NCBI GenBank assembly: GCA_024643945.1
Contig: JAHELX010000063.1
Location: 1-16,818 of the forward strand
Origin: Anaerolineales bacterium
GTDB lineage: Bacteria; Chloroflexota; Anaerolineae; 4572-78; NAK82
DNA: 16,818 nucleotides
Direction: 5' to 3'
The notes beneath the pieces are model-generated. The model did no database searches, had not been told where the DNA came from, and worked only from the letters and a program-made list of their open reading frames with translations. How positions within the stretch are numbered: the first letter of the stretch is position 1; each line of letters begins with the position of its first letter. The translations under genes were made by a program, and so were the position numbers. This document shows, piece after piece, positions 14,326 to 16,818 of this stretch.

Positions 14326-14342
14326 ATCAAAATCACTTTGAT
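14326..14342. promoter_or_regulatory. Candidate HxlR operator palindrome
   Basis: ATCAAA, a 5-nt spacer and TTTGAT form a perfect 17-bp interrupted palindrome ending 11 nt before ATG 14354. HxlR-family dimers usually bind short inverted repeats at their own promoters, so autoregulation is plausible. This is inference. Confidence 0.4.
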
Positions 14343-14353
14343 GGGGCACTAGC

Positions 14354-14716
14354 ATGGCGAACTCTGATTGTCCCATTAACGGCATTGCCCGTATTCTTGG
14401 GCGAAAATGGACGATTGAACTCATTTACCATCTGCAAAAACGCTGGCGCTTTTGTGAATTGCAGAAAGCTGTCGGGGGTGTCAACCCGGCCACGCTTTCC
14501 GAGCGCCTTAAGTCTCTCGAGCAGAAGGGCCTCGTCCACCGTTGTGAAATCTCCGATGCGCCACGACATGTGGAATACGAACTGACCGAGAAGGGGCGTG
14601 ACCTCGCGCCTGTTCTGAATGCCATGCTCGTCTGGGTCGAGCGCTGGCAATCAGAGGAGGAGATACGCAGCCTATTCCCACAGCCGGAGAGCGCTGAGGT
14701 GAACTATGAGGGTTAA
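14354..14716 (+). CDS. HxlR-family winged-helix regulator
   Basis: A 120-residue MarR-like dimeric regulator. ATG 14354 has only a weak GGGG 7 nt upstream. The family pattern is complete: SDCPINGIARILGRKWTIEL (4-23), the CELQKAVGGVNPATLSERLKSLEQKGLVHR recognition region and the wing VEYELTEKGRDLAPVLNAM. The N-terminal Cys (C6) is conserved in HxlR proteins and is the redox/electrophile-sensing residue in several of them (HypR, YodB). It is 37 nt upstream of a multidrug exporter, so it most likely represses or activates that operon in response to electrophiles or drugs; this is inference from context. Two promoters and a palindrome precede it. The sequence after the conserved core is short and acidic (EEEIRSLFPQPESAEVNYEG). 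Confidence 0.93.
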   Translation: MANSDCPINGIARILGRKWTIELIYHLQKRWRFCELQKAVGGVNPATLSERLKSLEQKGLVHRCEISDAPRHVEYELTEKGRDLAPVLNAMLVWVERWQSEEEIRSLFPQPESAEVNYEG

Positions 14717-14753
14717 CATGAAACAGTCTGGATCAACCGATGGTGGAGAGTAG

Positions 14754-16304
14754 ATGACGCGACGCCGCCTTGCTATTGTCACTTTTGCCCTGATGATGGG
14801 CCTCTTCCTGGCCTCGCTGGAGGGCACCGTGGTCAGCACGGCCATGCCGACCATCATTGCTCAGTTGGGCGGTCTGGAGGTCTATAGTTGGGTGTTCTCA
14901 ATCTACATGCTGACGTCCACGACCACCATCCCTATCTTCGGCCGCCTCTCGGATATTTACGGCCGCAAGCCGATCTATTGGCTGGGAGTCCTTCTCTTTC
15001 TGACCGGTTCGGCTCTTAGTGGCCAGGCGCATAACATGGGTCAACTCATCGTTTTCCGTGCCATCCAAGGCCTGGGGGCTGGGGCGCTGATGCCCATAAC
15101 CTTCACCATTATCGGCGATATCTACACCCTGGAACAACGGGCGCGCATGCAGGGTCTCTTCTCCGGCGTATGGGGCATCTCGAGTGTGGTAGGGCCCCTC
15201 ATCGGTGGTTTCTTAGTGGACAATGTATCCTGGCGTTGGGTGTTTTACCTGAACATACCCTTCGGGCTGATAGCGGTAACCCTGGTCGGCCTGGCTCTGG
15301 AGGAGCCCGTCGAGGAGCGGGGTGACCGGCGAGTGGATTACCTGGGGGCGGCTTTGCTGACGGCTGGCGTGTTGGGCCTGCTGTACGCCTTGCTTCAGGG
15401 GGGCAGCTATGGCTGGAGCGACGTGCGCACGTTGGGCCTTGTGGGCCTTTCAATAGGCTGCCTCATCGCTTTCCTGGTGGTGGAACGTAACACGGTCGAG
15501 CCTCTCATCCCGTTGAATCTCTTCGGCGACCGACTGTTCGCTGTTGCCAGCGGGCAGGGCTTCGTGGCGGGGCTGGCCCTCTTCGGCAGTGTGGCCTATA
15601 TCCCCCTGTTTGTGCAGGGAGTACTGGGCACCAGCGCCACTCAGGCTGGCGCGACGTTAATGCCCATGACCCTGGGCTGGGTGGGCGGTAGTATCTTGAG
15701 CGGTCACCTCTTGCTGCGCATCGGCCCTCGACGCATCTCGTTGTTGGGGATGAGTTCCATGGTTGTTGGCGCCTTTCCGCTGGCACGGCTGGGGCCAGAC
15801 AGCCCGCAGAGTCTGGCACTGGTGGCCATGCTGTTTATGGGACTGGGCATGGGGATGACCATTACCGCTTACCTGGTTGCCGTTCAGAACCGTGTGTCCC
15901 GCCGCCGACTGGGCGTAGCTACTTCGAGCTTGCAATTCATCCGCCAGATCGGCGGGACTTTGGGTGTCAGCCTGATGGGGGCCGTGATGTCGGCGCGGCT
16001 AAGCACGGGGCTGGCGTCGCTTCCTAGTGGCGTCGGGGTCAATCCCCAGGCGCTGCTCGACCGTTCCAGCACGATACAGTTGCCGCCTTCGGTAGCCGAT
16101 ACCTTCCAGGAGCTGCTGGCGGGGGCTCTGTATCCCGCCTTTCTGATTGCCCTGGTCGCGACGCTGATCGGCCTGGGCGTCGTGTTCCTGACGCCCCGCG
16201 GTACCACCCGGGAGTTGGTGGCCCAAGGCGAGCGCGAGGATCGGATTGTCCCCGAGTCTGTCAGTGGCCAATTATCAGTAGCTTCGCCAAAGGCTAAAAG
16301 TTGA
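14754..16304 (+). CDS. MFS multidrug exporter, DHA2 (EmrB/QacA) family, 14 TM
   Basis: A 516-residue inner-membrane drug/proton antiporter. ATG 14754 has GGAG with 5-nt spacing. Family motifs are in order: motif D1 at 21-34 (SLEGTVVSTAMPTI), motif A GRLSDIYGRKP (63-73), motif B with R102 (RAIQGLGAGAL, 102-112), motif C GPLIGG (147-152) and WRWVFYLNIPFG (160-171). About 14 hydrophobic segments are expected for DHA2, and the length fits. The substrate cannot be predicted from sequence. It is co-transcribed with the HxlR regulator upstream, and a permease gene follows 45 nt downstream. GC content and codon use look higher in GC than in the AT-rich intergenic region before hxlR, but similar to the rest of the window. 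The C-terminal tail is short and charged, with no periplasmic adaptor gene (EmrA-like) nearby. Confidence 0.95.
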   Translation: MTRRRLAIVTFALMMGLFLASLEGTVVSTAMPTIIAQLGGLEVYSWVFSIYMLTSTTTIPIFGRLSDIYGRKPIYWLGVLLFLTGSALSGQAHNMGQLIVFRAIQGLGAGALMPITFTIIGDIYTLEQRARMQGLFSGVWGISSVVGPLIGGFLVDNVSWRWVFYLNIPFGLIAVTLVGLALEEPVEERGDRRVDYLGAALLTAGVLGLLYALLQGGSYGWSDVRTLGLVGLSIGCLIAFLVVERNTVEPLIPLNLFGDRLFAVASGQGFVAGLALFGSVAYIPLFVQGVLGTSATQAGATLMPMTLGWVGGSILSGHLLLRIGPRRISLLGMSSMVVGAFPLARLGPDSPQSLALVAMLFMGLGMGMTITAYLVAVQNRVSRRRLGVATSSLQFIRQIGGTLGVSLMGAVMSARLSTGLASLPSGVGVNPQALLDRSSTIQLPPSVADTFQELLAGALYPAFLIALVATLIGLGVVFLTPRGTTRELVAQGEREDRIVPESVSGQLSVASPKAKS

Positions 16305-16349
16305 CTACGGGCGGTTAGAGGCATAACATAAGCATAGGTGGCGTATGGG

Positions 16350-16818
16350 ATGAAAGATCGGACGACGTTGGCATTGATGGGGGTAGCTTTGGCGCTGGCC
16401 GGGGTGGCCTGGTGGCTGGGAGGGGCGAGATTAGTTCTGAACGGGCTGCTGGAGGGGGGTAAGGCGTTGCTCGGCGTAGTGCCTCTGCTGGTGGCTGCCT
16501 TCCTTGTTGCTGGGCTGATTCAGGCCCTGGTGACGCGGGAGATGGTCACCCGCTGGCTAGGAGCAGGGTCGGGCTGGTGGGGCATCCTCCTGGCCTGCCT
16601 GGGCGGGGCGTTAATGCCCGGCGGTCCCTATGTCTACTACCCCATCGCGGCGGCGCTTTTGCAGGCCGGAGCTGGCTTGGGGGTATTGGTAGCTTTTGTC
16701 ACTGCCAAGAACCTGTGGTCAATGACCCGCTTACCGATGGAGTTCGCGCTGCTGGGATCACACCTGACCCTCATCCGCTTCGTGGTGACGCTGGTCTTGC
16801 CTCCGCTGATGGGGTTTC
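16350..16818 (+). CDS. Integral membrane permease with PGGPY motif (COG0701/UPF0718-like), truncated by window edge
   Basis: The reading frame from ATG 16350 is open to the window end (156 residues seen) and lacks its 3' end. AGGTGG lies 8 nt upstream; the earlier ATG at 16345 meets a stop two codons later. Hydrophobic segments are visible at about 5-30, 35-60, 75-105, 106-125 and 138-156. The motif ACLGGALMPGGPYVYYPIAAAL (about 81-102) and the following AKNLWSMTRLPMEFALLG resemble the half-repeat of uncharacterised COG0701 permeases, relatives of the ArsP efflux proteins. The cysteine motif of ArsP itself is not seen; only one Cys (in LACLGG) is present. It lies 45 nt after the exporter, so it may share its operon and be induced by the same stress. 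The transported compound is unknown. Confidence 0.75.
   Translation, partial: MKDRTTLALMGVALALAGVAWWLGGARLVLNGLLEGGKALLGVVPLLVAAFLVAGLIQALVTREMVTRWLGAGSGWWGILLACLGGALMPGGPYVYYPIAAALLQAGAGLGVLVAFVTAKNLWSMTRLPMEFALLGSHLTLIRFVVTLVLPPLMGF

Noticed and set aside
1..16818. CRISPR array, IS element or tRNA genes
   Set aside because: No regularly spaced direct repeats, transposase reading frames with terminal inverted repeats, or cloverleaf/TTCGA patterns were seen.

Overview
The window looks like a bacterial chromosome segment, most likely from a Chloroflexota (Anaerolineae/Caldilineae-type) organism. That placement is inference. It rests on moderately high GC, frequent TTG/GTG starts with strong GGAGG-type ribosome sites, the 'GPFLDFF...GYPIS' repeat inside the glycoside-hydrolase/amidase fusion, and a 'VVGVHHLTGAEN' protein of a type I associate with that phylum. 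No phage, IS, CRISPR or tRNA/rRNA gene was seen.

Left edge (1-1244, +): the 3' end of a uracil-DNA glycosylase and an alpha/alpha-toroid (terpene-cyclase-like) protein, tightly coupled. 1316-7571 is a long leftward series. From a clear promoter at 7658-7686 it reads: receiver-only response regulator, winged-helix AAA+ ATPase (1-nt gap), ModE-type HTH regulator, MoeA, a multidomain protein (two TIR/deoxyribosyltransferase-like lobes, FHA, winged helix) and an acidic HEAT-repeat protein. The ModE-MoeA pair is molybdenum-cofactor biology. The flanking genes look like signalling and scaffold proteins.

7706-8714 (+): promoter and PflX-type radical SAM protein. 8794-9471 (-): a zinc-ribbon protein with a PH/GRAM-like tail, divergent from 9691-13719 (+). 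That rightward set encodes a GH-A/T7-lysozyme-type amidase fusion without signal peptide, ScpA, an unknown beta-rich protein and a 2[4Fe-4S] ferredoxin, and ends at a strong terminator (13760-13790).

13720-14353 has no convincing protein gene but is the most interesting part. On the minus strand a consensus promoter (TTGACA-17-TACAAT) fires into about 270 nt with an 11-bp long-range stem, hairpins and a possible pseudoknot, and it ends at the same bidirectional terminator. This is a candidate structured non-coding RNA that I cannot assign to a known class. Two more promoters point right, toward a drug-efflux operon: HxlR regulator, 14-TM DHA2 exporter, and a PGGPY-type permease cut by the window edge.
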